A DNA stretch of 64,000 nucleotides. Source: CAYZGU01 sp964478165 (lineage in GTDB: Bacteria > Poribacteria > WGA-4E > JAJDTR01). Made by a program: the position numbers and the translations under genes. The DNA lies in contig CAYZGU010000001.1 of the NCBI GenBank assembly GCA_964478165.1, positions 62,001 to 126,000 of the forward strand, read 5' to 3'. The notes under the pieces were generated by a model. That model saw nothing but the letters and a program-made list of their open reading frames with translations, searched no databases and was not told the origin of the DNA. Each line of letters starts with the position of its first letter. Within the stretch, counting starts at the first letter, position 1. Shown here piece after piece: positions 27,124 through 36,003 of this stretch.

Positions 27124-27243
27124 CACATACGCATGCTATCGATTAAAAACCAGGACTAACGAAAAAGATAAAGGTTTTTCGGAATAGAGCGCCCCCTCTC
27201 TGCACCAGTCAGCAGGGAAGGGATCTGTGTCGCCAAGAGCAGG

Positions 27244-27293
27244 ATTATACCAAATTCACTCTTGAATGTCAAGGCTTTTTCTGTTTTTTTTTT
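27244..27293 (-). promoter_or_regulatory. Consensus sigma-70 promoter with UP-like element for the super-operon
   Basis: On the minus strand a perfect TTGACA (27272-27267), a 17-base spacer and a perfect TATAAT (27249-27244) precede rpsL. Immediately upstream of the -35 box is a run of A residues (27293-27276, broken by CAG and GCC), as in the UP elements of rRNA promoters. The predicted transcript start near 27237 leaves a leader of about 165 bases. Confidence 0.9.
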
Positions 27294-27900
27294 GTAACGC
27301 GCTGAAGTAGTTCCAAATCACTAAACCTGCAACCCCGTAGACCAATTTGAACAAGTTGAAATCCACCAGAGATTACGATCTGAACCACTCGTGACAAAAG
27401 GCATTAAGCGCAACTGGTATCGGTTTTTCATACCCTTGTGTGTGCCAAATATACCTAATCGAACACGTCCGAAGACTGTCAATAGAATTCATGCAGACCG
27501 AAATGCTGGAGCTTCCCTTCACAACATTCCCACCGGATTCCGTCTTTTCCGCAAGCGCACTAACAACGGCAAGCTGGTAGCAACATCGTTACTTTCTTCC
27601 TGCGCAAAGGCAGTAGTGCTGTTTCGGAAGCGCCTATAATTGCGCAAACGACTGAATACAATCCTTAAATAAGGACCGTTCATATGCCCAGAACAATCCT
27701 AACTTAAATTGTTGACGAAGAGGAATTATTTCCATTCCACCGCGTTGCACAGTCGACTGAGGATGCCCCAAATTGATAAAAGCTAGAGCACCCATGCGCG
27801 GATGACAAGCAGGAACTACAGTCCCAGCGCTTGAACAAACATCTTGCAGCACAAGATCTAAGGTTTACCGAAGCACAAACTACGCCCTCCAGTAAAAGCC
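27294..27900. other. Intergenic stretch without recognisable gene
   Basis: About 600 bases between the super-operon promoter and murJ. Short open frames on both strands show no family features. A six-base-pair inverted repeat just beyond the murJ stop (27841-27857) has no T run and is not a convincing terminator. Confidence 0.5.
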
Positions 27901-29529
27901 TCAACGACGCAGAATTACACGCATTAAACTATTAAGCTCCTGCACCTTGAGAAACTTGCACAACGCTAGTAGAATCGTAACTCCAATGACAATCGGAACA
28001 AAGACTCCCAGCGAACGTGCAACCACACCATCAACGCCAACCCAACCTTCAATCCAAACATTGGCCCGCCAACATCCTATGCCCATAATCACCGAAGCGG
28101 CTGTAATTCTTAGCAGTCCGTTCCAACCTTGTGCTAACCCCAAACCTTTGATTTTTCGACTCAATAGAACCAAAAGAAACAGGAAATTCAACGTGGTTGT
28201 AAGAGAAGTTGACAGCGCCAGAGAAGTATGATCGAATCTAAGGCGAAAAATGAATACGTAGTTCAGGACAATGTTAATGGCGACCGTACAAAAACTTACT
28301 TTTACCGGAGTACCAGTGTTATTTAAAGCATAGAAACCGTCCGTCACAATCTTAACTGCGGAGAAACCGCACAAACCGAAAGAAAAGAAGATCAGCGCTC
28401 TCGCAGTTTGCACGGTGTCAAAAGGAGTGGTTTTTCCCCATTCGAAAATTAGACGACAGATAGGTTCCGCCAAGACAAATAATCCAATTGAAGCAGGCAA
28501 CGCGAGCACGATGTTCAGGGCCAGCGCATGAGAAAACGATCGACGATAGCCCGCGAAGTCGCCCCGGACAAACAATTTCGCAAGATTCGGCAATGCCGCC
28601 GTTGAAATCGCCACTCCAAACACCCCAATTGGTAGGTGCATTAAGCGGAAAGCCCGGCTGAGGTATGCTAACCAGCCCGAACCGTGTGAGGCAAAAATCG
28701 AGTTTACGAGCAAATTAATCTGCAACGCTGCGACTCCCAAAACCGCGGGACCAATAAGACGCATTAACTGCTGCACGCGCGCATCACGAAAACTAATGAG
28801 CAATCGATAACGAAATCCAACCCGCCACATTGATGGCACTTGAACGAAAAACTGGAGTGCTCCTCCAACAACTACACCAATTGCCATACCGGTTGCGGGA
28901 TGCACTCCAATCCGTTGAGCAAAATAATATCCCCAAACACCCACGGCCAGGAAACCCAGATTAAAGAAGGATGATGCACAGGCAGAGATTCCGAATTTCC
29001 CCTTGCTATTGAGTAATCCCATCGCAACCGCAGCAAACGAGACCAGCATAAGAAATGGGAACATAATTCGCGTGAGATACACTGTAAGAGCTCTCTTGGT
29101 GGTAAATCCAAACGCCTGCGACGGATCTAATTCCGCATCAAATCCTCTCCCACTAAACATCAAATCAACAATCACGGGGGCCCCAAGAATACCAGCAAAT
29201 ATAAGAACTGAGAGAACTAGTGCTACCAGATTAAAAATACGACTGGCCAATCGCCCGGCCGCTTCATCTCCATCCTCGAGTTCAGTCGCGGTGAATGTCG
29301 TCACAAAAGCCTTGCTCAAAACCCCTTCCCCAAAGAGATCTCGAAGCAAATTTGGAATTCGAAAAGCAGCATAAAGCGCATCAGCACTGACACCTGTGGC
29401 AAAGAAGTAGGCCACTACCTGTTCCCTTACTAATCCGAGCAGACGGGACCCCATCACCGCGAGACCGATGAGTCCCGCGGATTGGATTACACGTGAAGAT
29501 TCGACTGTTTGTTGACTTTCCTGTCTCAT
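27901..29529 (-). CDS. murJ: Lipid II flippase MurJ (MviN family)
   Basis: Integral membrane protein that moves lipid II across the inner membrane for peptidoglycan synthesis. The 542 residues hold about 14 predicted membrane helices. The N-terminal signature is GSRLLGLVREQVVAYFFATG with DALYAAFRIPNLLRDLFGEG. FRLMHLPIGVFGVAISTAALP is the other MurJ block. Catalytically important arginines in GSRLLGLVR and AFRIPNLLR are present. It is transcribed away from the DUF2203 gene. The ATG lacks a strong ribosome binding site, but the family N-terminus fits this start. Confidence 0.95.
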   Translation of the reverse strand: MRQESQQTVESSRVIQSAGLIGLAVMGSRLLGLVREQVVAYFFATGVSADALYAAFRIPNLLRDLFGEGVLSKAFVTTFTATELEDGDEAAGRLASRIFNLVALVLSVLIFAGILGAPVIVDLMFSGRGFDAELDPSQAFGFTTKRALTVYLTRIMFPFLMLVSFAAVAMGLLNSKGKFGISACASSFFNLGFLAVGVWGYYFAQRIGVHPATGMAIGVVVGGALQFFVQVPSMWRVGFRYRLLISFRDARVQQLMRLIGPAVLGVAALQINLLVNSIFASHGSGWLAYLSRAFRLMHLPIGVFGVAISTAALPNLAKLFVRGDFAGYRRSFSHALALNIVLALPASIGLFVLAEPICRLIFEWGKTTPFDTVQTARALIFFSFGLCGFSAVKIVTDGFYALNNTGTPVKVSFCTVAINIVLNYVFIFRLRFDHTSLALSTSLTTTLNFLFLLVLLSRKIKGLGLAQGWNGLLRITAASVIMGIGCWRANVWIEGWVGVDGVVARSLGVFVPIVIGVTILLALCKFLKVQELNSLMRVILRR

Positions 29530-29556
29530 ACTTACGAATCTGCTATTCTGCTTCTA

Positions 29557-29585
29557 TTGACATTTTTCCGGCTCTAGGGTACACT
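29557..29585 (+). promoter_or_regulatory. Probable sigma-70 promoter for the DUF2203 gene
   Basis: TTGACA at 29557-29562 is followed after exactly 17 bases by TACACT at 29580-29585. The -35 is perfect and the -10 matches four of six consensus bases. It points toward the plus-strand gene starting at 29751 and implies a leader of about 160 bases. Confidence 0.65.
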
Positions 29586-29750
29586 GTAACCCCTACAGAA
29601 TATAACAACGCTATTTTCGGGAGGGGCGGAACAATTTCGAAGAAAAAAATACTGGTGGACGAGCCTTACAAGTTGCACAGGCTGAAACTGTGACAACGGG
29701 CGAGGCGGGGTTTTTCTATCGGTTATCTCAGCAGATAAGGAGCCAAGAAA

Positions 29751-30134
29751 GTGCCCAAAAGGAAGCGAGATTTCACCGTCGAAGAGGCGAACCAATTTAT
29801 ACCTGCGCTAGAGAACGATATCTCGAAACTAAGAACGATCCGTGAAAAACTTGAAGCCCTGGGTGGAGAAATGACCCAGGTTTTTGAAATTATTCGTCAC
29901 AATGGAGGGCATAAAAAAACAGCGGATTTTCTGCGACTCTCAACACAATTCCGCCAATCTATTGAGCACATTGACTCCTACGGTTGTGTGCTGAAAAACA
30001 TAGATCCTGGACTTGTAGATTTTCCTCATTTGCGAGAAGGTAGAGAAGTTTATCTCTGTTGGCAATTTGGCGAGGACAAAATTCGATACTGGCATGATGT
30101 TGACACGGGATTTTCCGGTCGAAAACCGCTGTAG
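29751..30134 (+). CDS. DUF2203 family protein
   Basis: A 127-residue soluble protein of unknown function matching the DUF2203 pattern. The N-terminus reads RDFTVEEANQFIPALENDI with a helical hairpin. The C-terminal block is GCVLKNIDPGLVDFPHLREG followed by VYLCWQFGEDKIRYWHD. The start is GTG with AAGGAG eight bases upstream. It is a single-gene unit between divergent murJ and convergent thiD. No biochemical role is established from sequence. Confidence 0.85.
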   Translation: MPKRKRDFTVEEANQFIPALENDISKLRTIREKLEALGGEMTQVFEIIRHNGGHKKTADFLRLSTQFRQSIEHIDSYGCVLKNIDPGLVDFPHLREGREVYLCWQFGEDKIRYWHDVDTGFSGRKPL

Positions 30135-30166
30135 CTGGGTGCCATCTCTAGGCGCCGATACTCTCC

Positions 30167-30982
30167 TTAGAGGCGCAAGATGTTGAAGTCTGAATTCTCC
30201 TTCAGAAAATAGGAGTGATTCGTTGGCCCATGCCCGTGTCCAATGTCGAGTGAGTGTAGAATCGCATTGGTGATGTATTTTTTTGCTGCCCCAATGGCTC
30301 CTCTCAAAGACTCTCCGTGAGCAAGATGAGTAGCGATTGCTGCAGAATAAGTACAACCTGTACCATGCGTGTTCTTTGTCTCGATACGCTCGGCCTCGAA
30401 AAGCATGAATTCACCATCCGCATATAAGACATCTGTTGAATCTTCCCCCAATAAATGCCCGCCCTTCACCAGCACAGATTGACAACCATAGTTGCAAATG
30501 TTTTCTGCTGCACACTTCGCGTCATCTAACGTATTGATGTCGCACCCTGCTAGAAACTCTGCCTCATACACATTAGGTGTAACGACTGTTGCAAGCGGAA
30601 AAAGGTCTGATTTCAATATATCGATTGCCTCTGTTTGGAGCAGAGGGAACCCACTTTTGGAGATCATCACTGGGTCCACAACCAAATTTTGCGGTGCAAA
30701 TTCGACCAGCTTTTTCGTAACACTTGTCACAATCCTTGACGAAGATAACATACCGGTTTTGAGAGCAGAAACCTCAAAATCCGAGAAAACTGCATCCAAC
30801 TGAGCTTCAAGAAGATTCGTCGGCAAATCAAAAGCGCAGGTAACCTCGCACGTATTCTGAGCCGTTACTGAAGTAATGGCAGACATCGCGAACCCACCGT
30901 TAGCCTGAATGGTTTTGATGTCAGCCTGAATACCGGCACCACCACCAGAATCGGAACCTGCAATTGTAAGCACTTGTTTCAT
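30167..30982 (-). CDS. thiD: Hydroxymethylpyrimidine/phosphomethylpyrimidine kinase
   Basis: Cytoplasmic kinase that phosphorylates HMP and HMP-phosphate to give HMP-pyrophosphate for thiamine synthesis. The N-terminus has TIAGSDSGGGAGIQADIKT, with the substrate-binding loop. The ATP-site and anion-hole block is NTHGTGCTYSAAIATHLAHG, including the catalytic Cys. The ATG at 30982 is preferred; the frame opens four codons earlier at a GTG. It nearly abuts thiE, so rsmB-thiE-thiD appear co-transcribed. Length 271 residues, normal. Confidence 0.95.
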   Translation of the reverse strand: MKQVLTIAGSDSGGGAGIQADIKTIQANGGFAMSAITSVTAQNTCEVTCAFDLPTNLLEAQLDAVFSDFEVSALKTGMLSSSRIVTSVTKKLVEFAPQNLVVDPVMISKSGFPLLQTEAIDILKSDLFPLATVVTPNVYEAEFLAGCDINTLDDAKCAAENICNYGCQSVLVKGGHLLGEDSTDVLYADGEFMLFEAERIETKNTHGTGCTYSAAIATHLAHGESLRGAIGAAKKYITNAILHSLDIGHGHGPTNHSYFLKENSDFNILRL

Positions 30983-30983
30983 C

Positions 30984-31637
30984 TCACTGCCCACCTATAT
31001 TGTCTAATTCCCGAAGATACGCTTTGCCCTGATGAATGCAGGTTTCGGAACTCATAACCCCGGACATTACAGCAACACCATGGGCACCTGTACGAATACA
31101 GGCCGACACCCGTCCCGGGGAAATGCCTCCGAGCGCAAACACAGGCAAGCTAACTTTTCGCACCACCTCACTGAGGCTCTCGAGCCCTCTAGCCGGACCA
31201 TATCCGGGTTTGGTTAAAGTTGCGTACACTGGACTGTATGTGACAAAATCAGCACCTTCCTTCTCGCGACATATCGCTTCATCAAGAGAATGCACAGAAC
31301 AACCGATTAAAACATGGTCTCCTAATTGCATCTTGAGCTCCGGAATCGGCCGCGAATCTCCTGGCAAGTGCACACCATGCGAACCAAGTTCTGCCGAAAC
31401 CATCAAGCGCGAATTGATGAATAACTGGGCCGAATAATTACCGCAGAGCTCGCCAATCGATTTGGCTAGCGTGGAGAATGCAACATCGGTCAAATCTTTT
31501 TCACGAAGTTGAATCGCGGGAACCCCAACATCCAAAAGATCATGAACAACATCGTACAGTGGACGTGGATAACAGAGTTTTCTGTCCGTAATAACATATA
31601 ATCTGAAATCAATTGAACGGCCTCGAACGTCAATCAC
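30984..31637 (-). CDS. thiE: Thiamine-phosphate synthase
   Basis: Condenses HMP-pyrophosphate with thiazole phosphate to thiamine phosphate. RLYVITDRKL begins the TIM barrel. Phosphate- and substrate-binding blocks include AIQLREKDL, GVHLPGDS, the YSPVYATLTKPGYGPARGLE loop and the FALGGISP phosphate site. The frame opens at 31709, overlapping rsmB. The GTG at 31637 avoids the overlap and gives a normal 217 residues, so it is preferred. Thiazole-synthesis genes are not nearby. Confidence 0.92.
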   Translation of the reverse strand: MIDVRGRSIDFRLYVITDRKLCYPRPLYDVVHDLLDVGVPAIQLREKDLTDVAFSTLAKSIGELCGNYSAQLFINSRLMVSAELGSHGVHLPGDSRPIPELKMQLGDHVLIGCSVHSLDEAICREKEGADFVTYSPVYATLTKPGYGPARGLESLSEVVRKVSLPVFALGGISPGRVSACIRTGAHGVAVMSGVMSSETCIHQGKAYLRELDNIGGQ

Positions 31638-31656
31638 TATTTTTTCCAAAAGTAGT

Positions 31657-33003
31657 CTATATTCCCACCCTGAATCGGGCGGCAAAAGCACCATCAATTC
31701 CATGTGCATATGGAAAGGTCTGGAGAAAACCTTCCGGCGAGATCAGATCGCGCGGCACGAACGGCAGAAAGTGCTCAGCCTTTTCGACTCCGAAGCGGCG
31801 ATTACCTTCTAGGAATCGATGGACAATTCCTTCATTTTCCTCCGGCTCAGTACTGCACGTACTGTAGACCAGGATACCACCAGGCTTGATATGAGCCGCG
31901 GCATTGTTCAAAATTCGCAGTTGCAATCTCGTCAACTCGCCAATTTGTTTGGAGCCCTTGTTCCAGCGGATGTCGGGATGTCGCCGCAATGTGCCTAGCC
32001 CTGAACACGGAGCATCCACAAGAACAGCATCTGCATCCCTAATAAACTCAAGGGACGTGTTCTTCAGATCTGCGTTATAGCGTTCGACATTTACAACATT
32101 AAGCCGCTGGCAATTTTCTGCGATAAGTCGATTCTTCTCTTCAGAAAAATCAACAGCAAGAAGTTTACCGGTGTCAGCCATCAGTTGCGCAATGTGGGTA
32201 GTTTTCCCACCAGGAGCAGCGCAAAGATCGACGATTTTCGTATTGGGTCGAGGCTGAAGCAGGTGCGCAACCAACATCGCACTTTCGTCCTGCACATAAA
32301 ACAGACCATCATCGTAAGCTTCGAGAGATCGACAAGACCCAGAAGTTACCAATCTTAGACCATCGGGCACAATCTGGCTTTCCACAGCTACAGCCCCATC
32401 AACCGCCAGCAATCGAATTAAATCTTTCCGACTCGTCTTCAAAGTATTAACTCGAATGGAAAGCGGTGCAACCTGATTGCTCGCACGACAGAACTTCAGG
32501 GTCCATTCGACACCTCGTCGAGCAATCCAACGCTCCACCAACTCGAGTGGGTACGAAAGAGAAGTGGCAATATGTTCCGCGGGCTGAGACTCCAGCGGCG
32601 GATACTCAAGGTCACCCGCACCGCGCTGAACCGCCCGCAAAACGCCATTCACAAATCCGGCAGCTTTACCTTTCGGTTTTGCAAGTTCTACTGTTTCGTA
32701 GATGGCTGCGTGTGGCGGAATTTTTTCCAGGTGAACAAGTTGGTACGCTCCCAATCTCAGCAGATTGCGCATTCGTGTATCTAACTGAAATCGGGGATTC
32801 ACAAACTGCTTGAGCATCCAATCGATTTGCTTGCGCCACCGCGTTATGCCATAGACGCATTCGTTGAGCAATCCTCGGTCAAGGGGACTTAAATCGCTAC
32901 GAGATATCGCTTGATCTACGACTGTGGAAATAGGCGCATTGGACTCCTCTAATTGACCGAGACATACTAAAACAAGCTCGCGCACCGAAGGTTTTTTTTT
33001 CAT
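31657..33003 (-). CDS. rsmB: 16S rRNA (cytosine-967-C5)-methyltransferase
   Basis: Methylates C967 of 16S rRNA. The N-terminal NusB-like RNA-binding domain (about 1-140) is followed by the RsmB/Nop methyltransferase domain. Motif I is VDLCAAPGGKTTHIAQLM, motif IV is VDAPCSGLGTLRRHPDIRW with its Cys, and the catalytic Cys lies in VYSTCST. Length 448 residues. Its stop is 20 bases before the preferred thiE start, suggesting an operon with the thiamine genes, although the functions are unrelated. Confidence 0.95.
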   Translation of the reverse strand: MKKKPSVRELVLVCLGQLEESNAPISTVVDQAISRSDLSPLDRGLLNECVYGITRWRKQIDWMLKQFVNPRFQLDTRMRNLLRLGAYQLVHLEKIPPHAAIYETVELAKPKGKAAGFVNGVLRAVQRGAGDLEYPPLESQPAEHIATSLSYPLELVERWIARRGVEWTLKFCRASNQVAPLSIRVNTLKTSRKDLIRLLAVDGAVAVESQIVPDGLRLVTSGSCRSLEAYDDGLFYVQDESAMLVAHLLQPRPNTKIVDLCAAPGGKTTHIAQLMADTGKLLAVDFSEEKNRLIAENCQRLNVVNVERYNADLKNTSLEFIRDADAVLVDAPCSGLGTLRRHPDIRWNKGSKQIGELTRLQLRILNNAAAHIKPGGILVYSTCSTEPEENEGIVHRFLEGNRRFGVEKAEHFLPFVPRDLISPEGFLQTFPYAHGIDGAFAARFRVGI

Positions 33004-33362
33004 CTAACAACTTGTAGGTCTTGTAGGCAACGTGTTCCAAAGCAATCAACACGTCTTGTGTTAATCAACTGGTGAATTCATGCTCATCTCATTGCACTTG
33101 AATTCATCCCAGTTCCCTTCTCCTTATGATGCTTACACCACCGACAATCGAGTTCTAATTCGTTCCTCAAAGGTGCCCGTGGTTCCAACAGTTGTTGTGG
33201 AAGCAACAGAATGGTTGTTAGACCGATGAGAACCGCAATCCAGTCGGAATTCAAAGTGGAATGGGAACTACCACACTATGAATCCGGGCTCGATACCACG
33301 ATCATATTCCCATCGACAATGTCCTTGAATAAATCTCACCCCGCTGCCTCACATCTCCTTAA
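33004..33362. other. Intergenic stretch without recognisable gene
   Basis: About 360 bases between the rsmB start and the TRAP permease stop. I see no gene, tRNA or clear promoter pair. Confidence 0.5.
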
Positions 33363-35267
33363 TCACGCAGACTTTTGTAACACACTGCGTCCTTGTACAA
33401 ACCACACAAAAATCAGTATTCCTAGCGCAACCACAAATGCAAACGGATTACAACTATACGCCAAAAACGCCGCAATCGCAAGCAGAATCCATTCAAACCA
33501 GGTTGTCTTTCGGAGTAAGTACCCCATCGTTACGACAGAAAAGATGAAAGTGCCCACCACTGCCGAGATGATGGACACCACATTTTGTAGCGCTGTACCA
33601 TCCAAGAGAATATGCGTATATGCGAACAATAATGGCATAACGTACAACAATTTAGCAAATTTAAAACATGTCCAGCCTGTCTTCCATGCATTGGCTCGGG
33701 CGATTGCTGCGCCAGCGTAGGCACCAAGCGCGACTGGTGGAGTTATGTTCGAATCTTGACTTAGCCAAAAAATAATCAGGTGTGCGGCAACAAAAGAGAT
33801 GCCCATCTGTTCGCTCGTAAGAATGGGAACAGCCAATTCGGAGGTAATCAGGTAAGCCGCAGTAACAGGGATTCCCATACCTAGAATTAAAGACGCAATG
33901 GCGAGTAACAGAATAGCAATTAGGCTGCTATTACCGGCAACAGTCAGTACGAGATTAGGAAAAATTCGGCCTAATCCTGTTAAATCTATTAACGCAATGA
34001 TAATCCCAATGCTTCCGACTGCGCCGCCAATCGCCAACGAATTACGCGCACCCAGAACCATCGCTTCCCAAAGTCGCTTCGGCGTGAGACGTGTCTCCGT
34101 ACGGAGATAGCTGATTAAGATTGTCGTTAGAATTGAGAAGAACGCTGCCTTAGATGCGGTGTAACCGGCCACCAACGTTGCAACTAGGATGACCAAGGGA
34201 GCCAGGCAGTACCATTGGTGCTTGAGGAGCTGTGCAAGTTGAGGTAGTTCTTCTTTCTGTAGACCTTTGATCCCCCATTTTCTTGCCTCCAGATGTACCA
34301 TCACCCATACCGAAAAGAAGTACAGCGCTGCGGGAATCATCGACAAAAGAGCAATCGAACTATACGGCAATTCTGTGCGCTCTGCCATAATAAATGCGCC
34401 GGCCCCCATCACAGGCGGCAAAAACTGTCCACCAACGGAAGCCGTCGCCTCAACTGCACCCGCAACGTGCGGCCGAAAACCAGTGCGCTTCATCAACGGA
34501 ATAGTGAATGCTCCGGTCGCGACTGTGTTCGCGATTGCGCTTCCTGCAACCGAACCGAAGAAACCAGAAGACACAATAGCCACTTTTGCCGGCCCACCGA
34601 CTGACCGGCCCGCGATTGCCATTGGAAGGTCAATGAAAAATTGTCCCACACCGGATTTTTCCAGGATGGCACCGAAGAAAATGAACAAAACGACATACGT
34701 AGCCATTACGTTAGCCATAATGCCGAAGATTCCAGATTGGCTGAAGAAACTATACTCAACTATTCGTTGCCATGTAAATCCACGATGTGCTATGGCCCCT
34801 GGCATTAGCCTACCGAACAGCGCGTACAAAATGCCGACTGCCGCGATTATCGTAAGGGCCCAGCCAACGGTTCGACGCGAATATTCTAGACTTACCACCA
34901 ACGCAATTACCCCAACCAAAACATCGAGCTTGCTATATGCACCGGCCCGATTGGCAAGTGTATTGTACTCGACGATCCAATATCCGATTGCAAAGATTGT
35001 CAAACAGAGAAGCACCAGGTCTACTAACGATGGGTGCGACATCGATACATTGCGTCCGGAACGGTATAACAACCCAATCAATACGAATGTAAGGAGCAAA
35101 TACAGTCCAACGTGATATTGCTCGCCCGACGTACCGAACCCCGCACCGATGATGTACAAAGACACAAAACCGACGGCAGTGAGTTCAAAAACCCATTTCC
35201 ACACGCCTTTAAGAGTGCGGTATCTCGAGTCAATGCTAAAAGATGCCTTTGTGTCTATTTGCTCCAT
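33363..35267 (-). CDS. TRAP transporter fused permease (DctQM-type)
   Basis: A 634-residue inner-membrane protein with about 16-18 predicted helices. It combines the small and large membrane subunits of a TRAP transporter in one chain, the arrangement typical of TAXI-type systems. The large-subunit blocks are clear: FIFFGAILEKSGVGQFFIDL, GPAKVAIVSSGFFGSVAGSA, VGGQFLPPVMGAGAFIMAE and LGMGIPVTAAYLI. Such transporters import organic acids, driven by an ion gradient. The periplasmic binding protein that sets specificity, usually a TAXI gene next door, is not found in the flanks. The substrate is therefore unknown. Confidence 0.92.
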   Translation of the reverse strand: MEQIDTKASFSIDSRYRTLKGVWKWVFELTAVGFVSLYIIGAGFGTSGEQYHVGLYLLLTFVLIGLLYRSGRNVSMSHPSLVDLVLLCLTIFAIGYWIVEYNTLANRAGAYSKLDVLVGVIALVVSLEYSRRTVGWALTIIAAVGILYALFGRLMPGAIAHRGFTWQRIVEYSFFSQSGIFGIMANVMATYVVLFIFFGAILEKSGVGQFFIDLPMAIAGRSVGGPAKVAIVSSGFFGSVAGSAIANTVATGAFTIPLMKRTGFRPHVAGAVEATASVGGQFLPPVMGAGAFIMAERTELPYSSIALLSMIPAALYFFSVWVMVHLEARKWGIKGLQKEELPQLAQLLKHQWYCLAPLVILVATLVAGYTASKAAFFSILTTILISYLRTETRLTPKRLWEAMVLGARNSLAIGGAVGSIGIIIALIDLTGLGRIFPNLVLTVAGNSSLIAILLLAIASLILGMGIPVTAAYLITSELAVPILTSEQMGISFVAAHLIIFWLSQDSNITPPVALGAYAGAAIARANAWKTGWTCFKFAKLLYVMPLLFAYTHILLDGTALQNVVSIISAVVGTFIFSVVTMGYLLRKTTWFEWILLAIAAFLAYSCNPFAFVVALGILIFVWFVQGRSVLQKSA

Positions 35268-36003
35268 AACTTACACCAGTCGGTCCGTTTGTTTTTTTGC
35301 GAGTACCGAAAACTTCACATATCGCAAAGAATGTATCTGTCGAGGATAACAATTCACTTCTTCGATCGATTAGCTCTGTCGCAACTCGGCCAACAAACAG
35401 AAGCCCGGACATGCGACCTAAAGCATGTACCGCATGAAGTCACTGCCACACATACTTTTCACAATTTAGGCATGTTATGACAACTCGAAAATGATTAACC
35501 AGAAAACCGAAGCACGAAGGGGTTTGCATCACCAGGACTGAGGACACGCCAAACATATCTATTGGGTGGGTGCGAATTTCATTCATCAGTTTTTGAGTTG
35601 TCAAAGAAACAGGCCTACACTATGGGCACAAGCTTCCGTACCAATTCTGCCTGCCATTCGGCCACCGTCTCTCTTCTATGAAAGAGAACAAATCAAGCCA
35701 GGGGATCCTTTCCGCGCACAACCCATCTTCCATTTGCATACTCAGCCGTGCAATGACAATGTGTCGCGCTCCCATTCTTTTGGACCGCGGAGTCGTGAGT
35801 ATGTCTACATGTCTGGCCGAAACGAGACATTCCACGGCTTCCCCTAGTCTGAACACATCGCACCCTCCTAAGTTAATGGCTGACGGTGACTCTACTGCAC
35901 ATCTACGCTCCTTGCTCTCTTTCGATCGAAAACTTCAGACGGTTCACTCACAAATCCAAACGAATTCCTACAGAAACAATGAAACTGGTAACAAATCTAC
36001 ATT
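35268..36003. other. Gap with one unidentified minus-strand frame
   Basis: About 735 bases without an assignable gene. A 78-codon minus-strand frame (35856-35620) has a composition plausible for protein (ARHIVIARLSMQMEDGLCAE) but I cannot assign a family, and it has no good start context. It may be a remnant. No remains of a TAXI binding protein for the neighbouring permease were recognised. Confidence 0.4.

Noticed and set aside
34267..35115. Plus-strand open frame of 282 codons opposite the TRAP permease
   Set aside because: Antisense shadow; low-complexity translation and no start context.
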